Below are positions 52,985 through 63,777 of a DNA stretch of 64,000 bases, in pieces. Position numbers and translations under genes: made by a program. Source of the stretch: Alentia gelatinosa (taxonomy: Eukaryota; Annelida; Polychaeta; Phyllodocida; Polynoidae). Location: positions 8,739,779 through 8,803,778 of the forward strand of contig OX465583.1 in assembly GCA_950022655.1 (NCBI GenBank). The letters run 5' to 3'. Below the pieces are notes generated by a model that saw nothing but the letters and a program-made list of their open reading frames with translations, did not search any database and was not told the origin of the DNA. Within the stretch, counting starts at the first letter, position 1. Each line of letters opens with the position of its first letter.

Positions 52985-53600
52985 ACTATATACCCATGCC
53001 GTATTTACTGTAAATATGTACCGTTTTGACATATAACGTAAATATACTGTACGGACCACTGGTCCGTACACTAAAATACGGACCACCTAGCCAAACATGT
53101 TTGTTAACATATTGGTTCTTAAAAATTAAATTAATGAGTTGTACGGAACTCGGCATAAATGCCTTGTTCCGTACAAACCGTAATTATATAGAACATCCTG
53201 ACCATGCTGTACAAGTTACAGAATGAGATGCTAATTTACGGTGTGTACGGACCGAGGCGTTTACGAGGAATTTATGCCGAGTTCCGTACAAACGGTAAAT
53301 TATCATAGAGTTCTGTGACTTGTACAAGCATGGTTGGACGTTATATATTTACTATATACCCGAAATTAAAAAAAAAAATCAATTTCATTTTTCTTAACAA
53401 CCAACATCTTGATAAATGTGTGTGGCTAGGTGGTCCGTATTTTAGTGTACGGACCAGTGGTCCGTACAGTATTTTTACGTCATATGCCAAAACGGTGCGT
53501 ATTTACAGTATATACAGCATGGGTATATAGTAAATTAGCATCTCGTTCTGTGACTTGTATAGCATGGTCAGGACGTTCTATATAAATACGGAAAACCAAG
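52985..53600. repeat. Nested palindrome block (CTGTACGGACCACTGGTCCGTAC)
   Basis: The outer arms are about 100 bp: 52985-53090 (TACCCATGCCGTATTTACTG, TGTACGGACCACTGGTCCGT, AAAATACGGACCACCTAGCC) against 53425-53535 in reverse. Inside lies a second inverted repeat, TTGTACGGAACTCGGCATAA / TTATGCCGAGTTCCGTACAA (53135-53290). A third motif, CCTGACCATGCTGTACAAG, is inverted in CTTGTATAGCATGGTCAGG. TACGGACCACTGGTCCGTA is itself a perfect palindrome, present twice. Confidence 0.85.
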
Positions 53601-54695
53601 GATGTGACTGCTGTTGCACCCGCATGTGCTATTGGCTGTATGTGTTATGTGAAGGAGATGTAGGGAACTCTGTGCGTGTTTTATATTTACATACACATCT
53701 CGTGACCATCAACACCGATACGTCCGCCCACATCACGCCATTACCCTCAATATCCATACGCATCTATCCTCGTCTTCACCATATAGGTCTGGATTGATAC
53801 GGTCACCTAAATATGATGATGATAAATATGAATTTTTAAAAAAAGAGAAAAATTCCCCGAGGAAAATAAAAACACACCAAAGCCGCCCTCAGGGCCTAGG
53901 ATTGAGTCCATCCGGATAAAAAAAAATTGGCAGCAAATGAATATGATGAATACATGAGATAAAAAAAATATATATCTGGAGTTAGCATACAACATGGTAC
54001 AGTTTGTTCAGTGGTTATTTTATTTTTCTCATTCAGTATAATATCCCAAATATAGGTGACCCGTCAATTTATAGCTTTTCTATGATGAGAAAAATGTAAG
54101 AAGTGTATATTATGTATATAATGAATAATTAATGTATGTATAATTATTGAATTGTTTGATTTCTACTATTATATTTCGAAATTATCTAATCTAATTATCC
54201 GTTCATTTGGTCATTTGGTTTCTACAATTATTACAAGAAAAGAAGTACTTTTGCTCTAAATTCATGATGCTTTGATGAAACATAGTCTGATATTTTTTTT
54301 GCAACTTAAAAATGCTACTTAATTACATGCCTGTCCGTTGGAATATACTGCCTTTGACGTTCAAGTAGAGTTTGAAATGATGAGAAATGAAACCCAGATC
54401 TTCATCTTGCGTAGTCACGCTATAGGCGATAGAATTTCTATAATGGTCCTTGTTCCTGAAGTCTGTCTTCATTTTAATTCATGGGTTGCTCTCTTATCAG
54501 TGAAAGGCTGATATCTAAACAAATGCTGGACTGTATCGCGGTAAAACCGTTTGGTTGAATACTAAGTGGCCAGGGTGGCCTTCCATTTAGACCGACCAGT
54601 ATGATAAGGCTCCTATCTACCATTTGATGACTCCACGTAGCTATCTTTGGCCTAGTAATGAATATTCAAAGTACCTAACCTTTTCCCGACAGGTC
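53601..54695. other. No recognisable gene
   Basis: AT-rich. About 54100-54250 repeats ATGTATATAATGAATAATTA-like sequence and AATTATTG/TCTACAATTATT words. Nothing assignable. Confidence 0.4.
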
Positions 54696-55405
54696 ACTGT
54701 CATATGGTATTCCTGTATATCTATGACCGGAGAGTACCATATGGGATTCCCCTAGATGCGGCCAGAGAATGCCATATGGCATTCCCGTGTATACTGGGGG
54801 AAGATCTACCAAGTGTAGAACTGTTTTGTGACAATAAAAATAAAGACACGAAAGGAATGGCATATGGCATTCCCGTGGATACGGCTAGAGAATGTCATAT
54901 GGGATTCCCGTAAATACAGGTGGAAATTATTTTGTATAAGATCAGTATCCTACGTTTATATCATGAAGACTCACATTTAAGGACAGTCAAAGGTGATAAC
55001 ATCACCAAAAGACAAATTCCTGTAAATATAAGTGGAATGAAACTCCACCTAGTATCATTTTGATACGCAAGCCAAAATTGAACTGACACTGAAAACACTT
55101 CATCAGGCTTAGACTTGGCATAGGACTTAAGCTGTTGTTCTACCCTCGTTAATAGAGGGAACCATACCTTGTAAGCATCGTATATTATATTTTCCCACCA
55201 AAATGTACATAATTGCTGTGGGGGCAAGTCAAACGGGCTACTCGCAGGATAAATAAAGAGCATAAATTAAAAAAAAAAAATGCCATACTGCATTCCCGTA
55301 AATAGGACCAGACAAAACCGTATGACATTCATGTAGATATGGCCAGAGAATGGCATATGGGATTCCCATATATACCTCCATATGGCCTTCTCGTGGGCAT
55401 AGTGA
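54696..55405. repeat. Scattered ~35-bp repeats (CATATGG.ATTCCCGT)
   Basis: CATATGGGATTCCCCTAGAT, GCCATATGGCATTCCCGTGT and GGCATATGGCATTCCCGTGG, each followed by a (G)ATA(C/T)GGCCAGAGAATG-like part, occur at 54702, 54737, 54772, 54860, 54895, 55282, 55320 and 55354. Some are adjacent at 35 bp; others are separated by unique sequence (54800-54850, 54920-55275). Confidence 0.75.
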
Positions 55406-55559
55406 GTATAGGCTGTTTTTGTTCCTTTGCAATTTAAAAAAATCATCCCAGAATTATTGAAATTACAGATCATATTTAGCTGGTTGCTGCAAGTAATTCT
55501 GTAAAACGTCATTAAGTTCAGATAAAGATTCATGGATTAAAGCTTAGATTTACATTCCA

Positions 55560-55930
55560 GAGGTTTTTAAACAAGTGCAACTCAAGAGCTGCTCCAAATA
55601 GGTTTCAATTGGTGGCTCTATTTGGTGTAACAGCTTTATACAATGTTTCGAGAAATTGCAGCATTTTTCGAGTCATCTGTAGGTGATTCTGTAAAATGTC
55701 AGAAGGTTCAGATAAAGATTCGTGAATTTAAGCTTAGTTTTACATTTGTCACGGGTTAATATGAAACTATTTTCACAAGCAGGTTAAAACGTGTGTATCG
55801 AGTAACACTGTTCAGTGGTCGCACGAGTCCCCAGTGGTTAGTATGCTGGGGTGGACAGCAATTATGAATCTGTTCACCCTCTTGGTCGCCTCGCCTCCTC
55901 GTGGTGCAGACCGGATATGTTTGCACGCAA
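55560..55930. other. No recognisable gene; one internal duplication
   Basis: TTCTGTAAAA(C/T)GTCA...GTTCAGATAAAGATTC.TG.ATT(A)AAGCTTAG(A/T)TTTACATT occurs at about 55496-55555 and again at 55688-55747, a roughly 190-bp-spaced duplication. Confidence 0.55.
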
Positions 55931-55947
55931 GCATAACAAAAAGCGAC

Positions 55948-56262
55948 CGGGGTGGGGAGTTACCTCAGTGGTCAAGAGCACTGGACTTTGTTGATTGGGG
56001 TCCCACTGCAGCCACTTTTCTCCTTCACCCCCAGCAGTGGTAGATGTACTGCTATATCAAAGGCCAATCCTTCTCATACCACGTCTATGTGGTGTGGGAA
56101 GTAAAAGAACTCTCACCTCGGTAAATGTGTAGGGGTGAGATTTCTACCTAAATCCATTACATAGATTCGATCACCACCCTTGTGGTGTAAAAGAACCTTG
56201 AGAAAGTCTGGTAAGAACCTGCAATGGTTAACTGGACGTTAAATCAAACCAACAAACAATCC
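55948..56262 (+). mobile_element. tRNA-derived SINE with one internal monomer
   Basis: The head GTGGGGAGTTACCTCAGTGG is damaged in the B-box region (GTTGATTGGGGTCCCACTG). One CAGCAGTGGTAGATGTACTG unit follows, then TCTCACCTCGGTAAATGTG, CACCCTTGTGGTGTAAAAGA and TGGTTAACTGGACGTTAAAT. Confidence 0.87.
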
Positions 56263-57595
56263 CCAGTGGTTGTTCCAAAGTGCACCGTTTTGTTTCCTCA
56301 TGGACCATTTAAAAGTCATCCGTATTTAGGGGATACCTTCCTCCAGCCACGTCCTCAGTTTGTTTACGTTTTCCTCATTTGGACGGAAATGTCAAAGTCA
56401 GTGTCAAAGTCCAAGAAAGCCGGTGCCGGCAGCTAACATCACAAAACACGCCCGGGTCTGGGTGAAACTTGACCCGGCGGGCAGGTCGATAGCCTGGGGG
56501 AGACCTTTAGTTTTTAGTGTCAGTAGGTTTTATATTAGGTGTACTAGAATTACGTTGTTCGATCCGTCTTGTGTTGAACAAGGCTGGCACATCACCGTAC
56601 GGCCTCTGCTAACTGCCTGTTAGAGTTAGTCATCACCAATTCTAAATAATAGGCTTGGTGCTGACGAAATGCCTCTTGTTACTTGAGTCAGAATTTAGTT
56701 GTTTTTTTCTTGCTGCCTTTCGTAAGTACCTATCCTAATTCGTGTCACAACATGATGCTCAAACGAAAAGGATTTTTTTTTTTTTTTTTTTTTTTGTGAA
56801 GCAGACTTTCATTGATTCAGGCCTCCCAGTGAAACATTTAAAATCTATAAAATTTATATATCAACTCTTAAGCCTCTATCTTTTTTTAAGTAACCTATAT
56901 AACCTACAAAAACCTATATTTTTTCATTGCCATGCAAATTGATGTACATACAGGAAATTTTAGAAGCTAATCTGTCACAAAGTTAGATTTTCAAATGACA
57001 AGAAATCCACATTATCACTATTTAAGAGATCATAAAAATGTTTGAGAATCAACAGTTTGTATGATTTCCTGCCAGTCTGGCTAGCCTGCTGGAAACTCAG
57101 CATATATGTCTAACCTGATGAGCCAAACATCTCGACGTCCTGCAAATTAGTACTATAATATGGGTAAATCTTTTTAGAAATCAAGAACTGAAGATGAATG
57201 AAGCCGCCATGTCTTTTACATATAAGAACTGAAGATAACTAATTCACTATATTTTGACTCCATCATATTTTTATTTTCAAAACCTATTTAAAAAACCTAT
57301 ATTGAAGAAGAGTGGTATTGGGAGGCCTGTCGAGCCCTTAGTCCCTTAACAGTGATCTAAAGATACCCCTAGGCACTACCTTGCCTTAGACACTATGTTG
57401 CTCTAGACAGTCACACAGTGCCTTTTCTTATTAAACCCATTCTGTGATGCAGGGAGGCATTCCCAGGCTTAGTACATCATGATGCTTTAAGGCATCATTC
57501 TTTAAGGCCGAAGAATATACTTGTCTCATGAAAATGGAACCCTACAATTAAGACGAGGAGATTTGATTCCAGTAGAGAATTTCAGCAGTATTTGT
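56263..57595. other. No recognisable gene; T-tract at 56773-56795
   Basis: A 23-T run, then AT-rich sequence with AACCTATATAACCTACAAAA-ACCTATATT short direct repeats (56890-56920, 57282-57300). No feature I can name. Confidence 0.4.
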
Positions 57596-57601
57596 CTCAG
57601 A

Positions 57602-57647
57602 CAAACACCCTGTGCGGTACATGAATCCCATCGTGTGAATCCCACTT
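57602..57647 (-). repeat. Lone inverted unit of the 23.7-24.2 kb repeat
   Basis: ACACCCTGTGCGGTACATGA and ATCCCATCGTGTGAATCCCA correspond to the inverted end at 24218-24262. Confidence 0.75.
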
Positions 57648-58298
57648 TATATGCCCCTCGCCTCCCCCAACCCCATGTCATTCACCTGGTCTTCTCTTAT
57701 CTACTCCACGCTGTCTGTCCTTTCCTGTCCTTACCTGTCCTTACCTGTCCTGCCCTATTCTTTCATACCTTCCCCATCTCGTGTTTGATACAGTGGTAAC
57801 ACTGACTGAAGCCGGGGCTACACAGTAACGAGATACATTGACGATACGTTGACTGTTAGTTGTCTGCTGGCGCACGTTCATGGTGGTACCGTGTCCTAGA
57901 TACACTTAATGCTACTTATACTGTACCACTAGTTTAACAGCGATGAGATAAATAGCTTCTATTGACCATCCAGCATAGCCACACAGTATATGGGCAGTTA
58001 CAAGCAACACTATCCTATCCAAATTATAGTACATAATTTGCAATATAGGGTGTTTTCCATCAAAAAATCAAAAGGGAAACCAAACCCACTTCCCTGACAG
58101 CCAATGATTTTTCAAGGAGAATTTTGGAAATCATAATTTGCAATATAAATTTAGTGACTACCAAAATATGCAAAAGTAGTAATATACTTGTAAAATTTTC
58201 TTGCCCTCTCCATCTCATAGATTGTCTGTCTATATTTGCAGTCGCCATGGCAATATGCAAGGCAATACTGATGTTAGATGGGTTAAGTGTATATTAAT

Positions 58299-58535
58299 TT
58301 ACCCCTGTTTCCCCCCCCATAGACTTAACATTGGGAACTGCCATGAAGAATTGTAAAAAATAGGTGATCAATAGGTGATGATGTCACAAATATTAGCCAA
58401 TTAGTCAGTGATAAGGGTGAGATAAAATCTGAACTGCACTCAATCCATAACCACTGAAAATATGCCATTCGTTTTGGTTTGCTGCGTAGTCTGACTTGGC
58501 CTCGCCTCTTGAGATTGGAGGTACATATAAATGTA
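58299..58535 (+). mobile_element. Foldback element remnant (module plus partial hairpin)
   Basis: TTTACCCCTGTTT, CCCATAGACTTAACATTGGG-AACTG, AAGGGTGAGATAA, then CTGAACTGCACTCAATCCAT and GACTTGGCCTCGCCTCTTGA, an apex without a descending arm. Confidence 0.6.
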
Positions 58536-58596
58536 AATTGGCATTAATCAGCTGGAGCTTCACCTCCCAGACTCGCGCGCCACCTACCGGATTACT

Positions 58597-58895
58597 ATAG
58601 AGGAAACCTATGAAAGTTTACGGTCAGAGCTCGTATCCCATCGAGATTGAATCGCGTAGTAGTTCACAAGGCGAAGCTGCTTGAATTATGTAGCGATTCA
58701 AACGAGATGGGATCGACCTCGAGCTCTGACTGAAACTAGAATAGGTTTCTGAATTAACTCACCCTTCATATTGTCTAATAGGCTAGCCTTTGTACATAAT
58801 TACCCATTGAGTATATATTTTTTTACAATACTCCATGGGCGTTGGGTACTAGTTCCCAATGTTAAGTCTATGGGAGAAAAGTACCAGGGGTGAGA
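58597..58895 (+). mobile_element. Foldback element, family 5, full length
   Basis: TATAGAGGAAACCTATGAAA, GGTCAGAGCTCGTATCCCAT...GAGATGGGATCGACCTCGAG-CTCTGAC, with GCGAAGC at the apex (58671-58677). The module TTAACTCACCCTTC...CCCAATGTTAAGTCTATGGG, GGGGTGAGATAA is complete. Confidence 0.86.
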
Positions 58896-59216
58896 TAACC
58901 AGGCATTCCACATACGAACTACTGGAGCTAACTCCATTCACGATGTAATCACTCTACATAATTGAATTTTTCTTTGCATCGGCTTTATTCAGGAGTGTTT
59001 CTAGCCACGTCTTCAATACTCTACATAATAGAAGAAATCCGTTTTCTCGTCCACCCTCATCTCTTCCCCCTCGCGCTGCAGACCGACCCTCAAGCACGGC
59101 AGTGTGGCTGTTTGTGCGAAGCTCTCCGTTTTTTTTGTAATCTAATGTAATAAATTGGAGGAGGTATAATCATTCATCTTACTGGATCTCACAGAAATGA
59201 ATAGAATTGCATATGA

Positions 59217-59580
59217 CCCTTTATCTCACCCCTGGTACAAGTTTAGCCATAGAAATAACATTAGGAAAAAAATACTCAACGATGACCCCGTAAAGTGACC
59301 ATACTACGCCACGGCCATGGCGTTGTGAATATGAGATGACATCATATGGATTTGCTAAGTATATTCTAATTATTCTGATATTCTGATGCTATTCAATGCC
59401 ATAGAAAGGGGTGAGATAAATCCAGAACCGCACTCGAATCATAAAATACACAATATTCCACTTGTTTGGATTTGCTATAATCGTCACTCAGCTTCGCCTC
59501 GATGACGATTGGGGCACATCCGAACTCCTGGTGTATTGTGTATTTATACGATTCTCAATGCTGTTCTATATAAGCATTAA
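59217..59580 (+). mobile_element. Foldback element, family 4, full length
   Basis: The module TTTATCTCACCCCTGGTACA...AAAGGGGTGAGATAA includes the inner palindrome TACGCCACGGCCATGGCGT. The hairpin is GCACTCGAATCATAAAATAC, CAATATTCCACTTG / CTGGTGTATTGTGTATTTAT, ACGATTCTCAATGC, with apex AATCGTCACTCAGCTTCGCCTCGATGACGATT (GCTTCGC at 59491). Confidence 0.86.
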
Positions 59581-59704
59581 TGGTATTCCTCAACTAATGC
59601 TACCCGTTGCCGGCTTTCTGTCTCTCTCTCTCCTCCTTGGTCTGAAGCTTTCGCTGCAGGTATGGTAATCTTCTTTCTCCTAGTCGCACTCATCAGTGAC
59701 CACT

Positions 59705-59988
59705 AATAAGAAAGAAACTGATGAGTGTTTGGTCTGTGTCCTCGTTCGCCATCGAGTTTGGAGTGCGCAGTAATATGAACGAGGCGATAGCCGAGTGAAT
59801 ATTCTGAAGCACCCCAAACGAGATGGTGAACGGGGACTCAGACCAAGCACGAATATGTTTCTGATTTTATCTTAGCCTGGAAATATTCATCTCTTTATCC
59901 CCCGTTGAGAACGAGTTACCGTTCTCGCAAGCCTGTTGAGAACGAGTTCGTAATGCTAAGCCTATGGACGTTTATACCAGGCTAAGAT
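59705..59988 (+). mobile_element. Foldback element, family 6 (TTATCTTAGCCTGG ends)
   Basis: The hairpin TGGTCTGTGTCCTCGTTCGC, CATCGAGTTTGGAGTG / CACCCCAAACGAGATGGTGA, ACGGGGACTCAGACCA has apex GAACGAGGCGATAGCCGAGTG. The module TTATCTTAGCCTGGAAATAT ... AATGCTAAGCCTATGGACGT, CCAGGCTAAGATAA contains two GTTGAGAACGAGTT copies. Same architecture, different terminal sequence. Confidence 0.85.
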
Positions 59989-59989
59989 A

Positions 59990-60640
59990 AATCCTAGTCT
60001 TTCTGCTTGTTACTAGTCTTTCTCTCATCAAACGAACCCTAACCTTGCCTCCTCCTTGCCCGCTCTTCTCACCTTCTCGCCCTCTTTGACCTCCTCTCTT
60101 TCTCTTCTCTGATTGCCTAACCTTCACTCCCTGGACTCTCCTTTTAGTGATTACTGGATCGCACCACATTTCTCACGGACCACAAGAAACCAGTCGATAA
60201 TTACAGCTTAACAAACATTAATTTATGGCAATTCATGTGACCAGTGACTAATATTGAATTACTCTGTTAGGGAGGCCAGTTCTCAAGGAATTTCAGGTAT
60301 TTTTCTAAGCTCTGAGCATAACCATTCATTCTTTTAAAATGTAGTTTATTTCTAAATAGGCGGCCAGTGTTGGGAGCCATGCCCGGTGTCTTGTGTCAGG
60401 CTGCACCCAGTGGTACCCTGTGGGTCCCAGGGCCTTGCAGAGTCAGGGGAATTCCCCCAAAATCTTAGAGGCGCTATAGAGAACTGCCATAGGTTAAGTG
60501 AAACCCTATCAAACCCCTGAACTAAGAATTATGTTTGGAGAGTGGAGCTTAATGAAACCAAACTAGATCACTACTGATATCAGATGTGTATATCAAATCC
60601 CTAAATGTTATATTTTTACTGCTATTTAATATTTTGTGTC
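59990..60640. other. No recognisable gene
   Basis: A CT-rich stretch at about 60050-60120, then unremarkable sequence. Nothing assignable. Confidence 0.4.
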
Positions 60641-60654
60641 AAATAATCAGCATA

Positions 60655-60731
60655 TCAAAGGTTAAAAACGGCAGTCAAATAGAGAGTTAATATTTCAGGG
60701 TTTTTTTCTGAGACCTCACTGGCATCCCTGT
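60655..60731. mobile_element. hAT-like MITE right-end remnant
   Basis: ATATTTCAGGGTTTTTTTCT, GAGACCTCACTGGCATCCCTG match the right end of 29560-29843. Confidence 0.45.
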
Positions 60732-61016
60732 CTGTATAATGTGCATTTGACTTGAGTCCCATCCTGTAGTATAAATTACCAGTGGCGTCTAGTCTGGTAG
60801 CAGCAGCAGCAGTTGTGGCAATCGCCCAGGTCATCTCGCTCCCTGGTATTGGGAGCAGACTAGTCGCGGAAGAAGTATAGGCAATTGACCCAAGGTTGGC
60901 CAAGAGAAAGCCACGGATATTGATTTTACGGGGAAGCCGGGATGTCAAAAGGCCAGTCACAGTGACCTTCCTACTTCAGCTCCGGAGTCTTTATCCAAAG
61001 TAGCACACGTTCGCAG

Positions 61017-61586
61017 AAATGGCAGTTTTCCTCTTTTCTAAGGAAATCCTGGTTTCATTTCCAGTTTATAAAAAATTCTTTTTCTTGTGTAAAACAAAGA
61101 GAGACAAAATTGGTTTTCATTCACACTAATAATATCGTAAAACTGGATGAGTTTTAATCTTGCCCACTGTATGCCACGACTGGAGATTGGCATAGTGACT
61201 TCATGAGGCAAAGCCGAGTGAAGTCCGGAGCCAAAACTCCAGGAGTGGCATGCGGTGGCCAAGATTAAAATGAATCAGGTTTTGATTTTATCCTACCCTG
61301 TCTCCTCGATTTTGGAATATTACGTGATAACAATTCTGTATGCCACTAGCGGCATATAAATCTCTGTATGCCAGTCAGCGTGGCATACGGAAACTCAATG
61401 TTAAGCCAATGGGATTTTATATTAGGGGTAGGATAAATAGTTGTTCAAACCTCCCCACACACCCAATTCCCATTCCATGACAAATGACGATCTGTTTTCC
61501 ATGTTTTTTCAAGTCTCTCTAAGGCAGTAAATCTCACATGAACACTATTTTTATGTATTTTTTCATGACTCCTACTGACATCCCTG
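61017..61586. mobile_element. hAT-like MITE split by a foldback element
   Basis: The left part 61017-61134 (ATGGCAGTTTTCCTCTTTTC, AAGGAAATCCTGGTTTCATT, TTCTTGTGTAAAACAAAGAG, CACACTAATAA) and right part 61434-61586 (GTTCAAACCTCCCCACACAC, CAAGTCTCTCTAAGGCAGTA, CCTACTGACATCCCTG) together reconstruct the family layout seen uninterrupted at 48484 and 22765. Confidence 0.83.
61135..61433 (-). mobile_element. Foldback element, family 2c, inserted in the hAT-like MITE
   Basis: On the + strand it starts TCGTAAAACTGGATGAGTTT with hairpin TTTTAATCTTGCCCACTGTA / CGGTGGCCAAGATTAAAA and apex GGCAAAGCC. Then comes the module ATCCTACCCTGTCTCCTCGA ... CCCATTGGCTTAACATTGAG-type sequence, ending AGGGGTAGGA. 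It is flanked by TA on both sides. The inverted relative is 35808-36074. Confidence 0.87.
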
Positions 61587-61589
61587 CTT

Positions 61590-62045
61590 TCGAAAAGACT
61601 TTTTTTAGAGTAGATAGAATCTCTTTATTTAAGATGAATAAAGGCACAGGAATTTCATTTATTGGAATAAAAAGTAAAGAAATGTGGGTGTATCAAACAT
61701 CTACTAAATGGGCTTTATTGCTTGTATGACAAGGCACAATTCATTAGAATGAGATTGCGTACTGAAATAGCTTATTTCTTCCATGCAGATTAGTCTTCAA
61801 TAATAACGGAATACACATATATGTCCATGGAATAGAAATAAGAAACTCATCTCAACCTCGACAGTATCGAGTCATGTCGGTGGGATTTATATCAATATAA
61901 ATTGGTAGACTTATTGCTATATCATGGCACGGATTTGATGGTCAGCTAAGTTCATGTATCAAAGGCCAGTGGTTGTCCATCAACTACAGTGGGACAAGCA
62001 AATTCCTGACAGATGATGGCAGAACTAGCAATCACCCTGTGCCCG
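61590..62045. other. No recognisable gene
   Basis: A short + frame at 61538-61729 begins in MITE sequence. The remainder has no repeat or protein similarity that I can see. Confidence 0.4.
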
Positions 62046-62047
62046 AT

Positions 62048-62400
62048 AGGGTACAGAGCCATTGTTAGTTCATGAATCAGTCACTAGGTGCCTGACAGTA
62101 TAGGTCCACTATTCGGTGGACAGTTCCTCTACTGTGGATTTTTGTTCATACGAAATTCAACTGACTTGATTCAAATTTTACAATGCCTCCTTTGTCTCTT
62201 TACACCCATCTTCAGATGACCTAAAAATGAAACCCAGGATATATTTGTTTTCACATAAGAGGCTCTATACAAATATGTGTGAAAGGCAAGAATTGTGACA
62301 GTGGCCTATTATCATTCACTTAGTTATTGCGCTTCCAGTAGTGGAGAACACCTACTTTTTTAGTGAAGAACAAATACTCAGGGCCAAAATGGCAGTCCCC
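62048..62400 (+). mobile_element. MITE with end TATACGGCATATAGCC family, diverged copy 4
   Basis: ATAGGGTACAGAGCCATTGT-TAGTTCATGAATCAGTCACT is well kept. A 40-bp replacement (CCTGACAGTATAGGTCCACT) follows. The right half is decayed (GTGGAGAACACCTACTTTTT, AGGGCCAAAATGGCAGTCCC). Confidence 0.75.
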
Positions 62401-62639
62401 AGGGAACATTACCTATCTGCCTTATAGGGCACAGAGTAATTGCTAGTTCTGCCATCATTCCGCCATCATTCGCTAGTAAATTGAAAGATAGCACCACTGT
62501 AGTCGAGAGGCAATCATTGTCATCAGTTGTTATAGCCTATAGATAATATAAAGACAAGGCCAAAATTCCTCCATGGCAAGCCCCCAAAATATTTTGGATA
62601 AAATCCGTTGATAATTGGACCCGCTACCTGGTGTTTCGG

Positions 62640-63090
62640 ATGGCGTCAGGGGGCAAGATGGCTGCTTCCATAGCACAATAGCTATGTGCCCTATAGGCAG
62701 TATGAATGCTGACACCACTGCCAGGTGTATCAAGGTGGTTGCCTCCAGAACACAATAGCTATGTGCCCTAAAGGCAGTGTGAATGCTGACACCACTGTCA
62801 GGTGTATTAAGATGGCCGCCTCTATTACACAATAGCTATGTTCCCTATAGGCAGTGTGAATGCCCACCCCACTGTCAGGTGTATCAAGGTGGCCGCCTCC
62901 ATAACACACTAGCTATGTTCCATATAGGCAGTATGAATGCTGACACCACTGTCAGGTGTATCAAGGTGGCCGCCTCCATAGCACAATAGCTATGTTCCAT
63001 ATAGGCAGTATGAATGCTGACACCACTGTCAGGTGTATCAAGGTGGCTGCATCCATAGCACAATAGCTATGTGCCCTATAGACTACTGAC
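62640..63090. repeat. 77-bp tandem repeat (about 5.5 units)
   Basis: GAATGCTGACACC at 62704, 62781, 62858, 62935 and 63012 gives an exact 77-bp period. The unit has ACCACTGTCAGGTGTATCAA, GGTGGCCGCCTCCATAGCAC and AATAGCTATGTGCCCTATAG. Confidence 0.92.
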
Positions 63091-63546
63091 TGAAGGGTAC
63101 TGCTGCTGCGGGTGAATAACAGCACTATTGCTGTGCATCATAAAGTGGAGGCCTGGCAACTAAATTGTGATGCAATTGCATGTGACCAATTGTTGGCACA
63201 CCTCTGAAGCTCACCGTTACCTTTCACAGATCAAAGAACGAGAGTGACCGGTGTAGATGCAAACAGATTTAACACCAGATGGCCTCGATGATGCCCTGTC
63301 CATGGCAGGTCCGCTGTGCTTTGTATAGGAGAGGCTCCCCGAGCTGTGCAGGCCAATGCGTGGGTCGCCCAGAGCCTCTGCGTATTCCCCACAGTGACAT
63401 AACGATAGCGGGATCACACGGAATCATGTTCAGTGGTGTACAGAGGTCGTTGACTATTGGGTGGAAGTGGACATTATCTCGGTGGATATTAGATCACTGT
63501 GCACTGATACGCTGCAGGTGTGTATCTGGAACAGGCATGATAACTG

Positions 63547-63680
63547 CAGGGATGTTAGAATTCAGGGAAATCCTGAAATTAGAAACCTCTGAAATTAGGG
63601 ATATTTATAAACACAGGAATATTGTCCTCACTATTTGAAAGCCTTGAAAGAGCCTATGTAGGTCAACCGTATATAATTTC

Positions 63681-63777
<97 letters not shown>

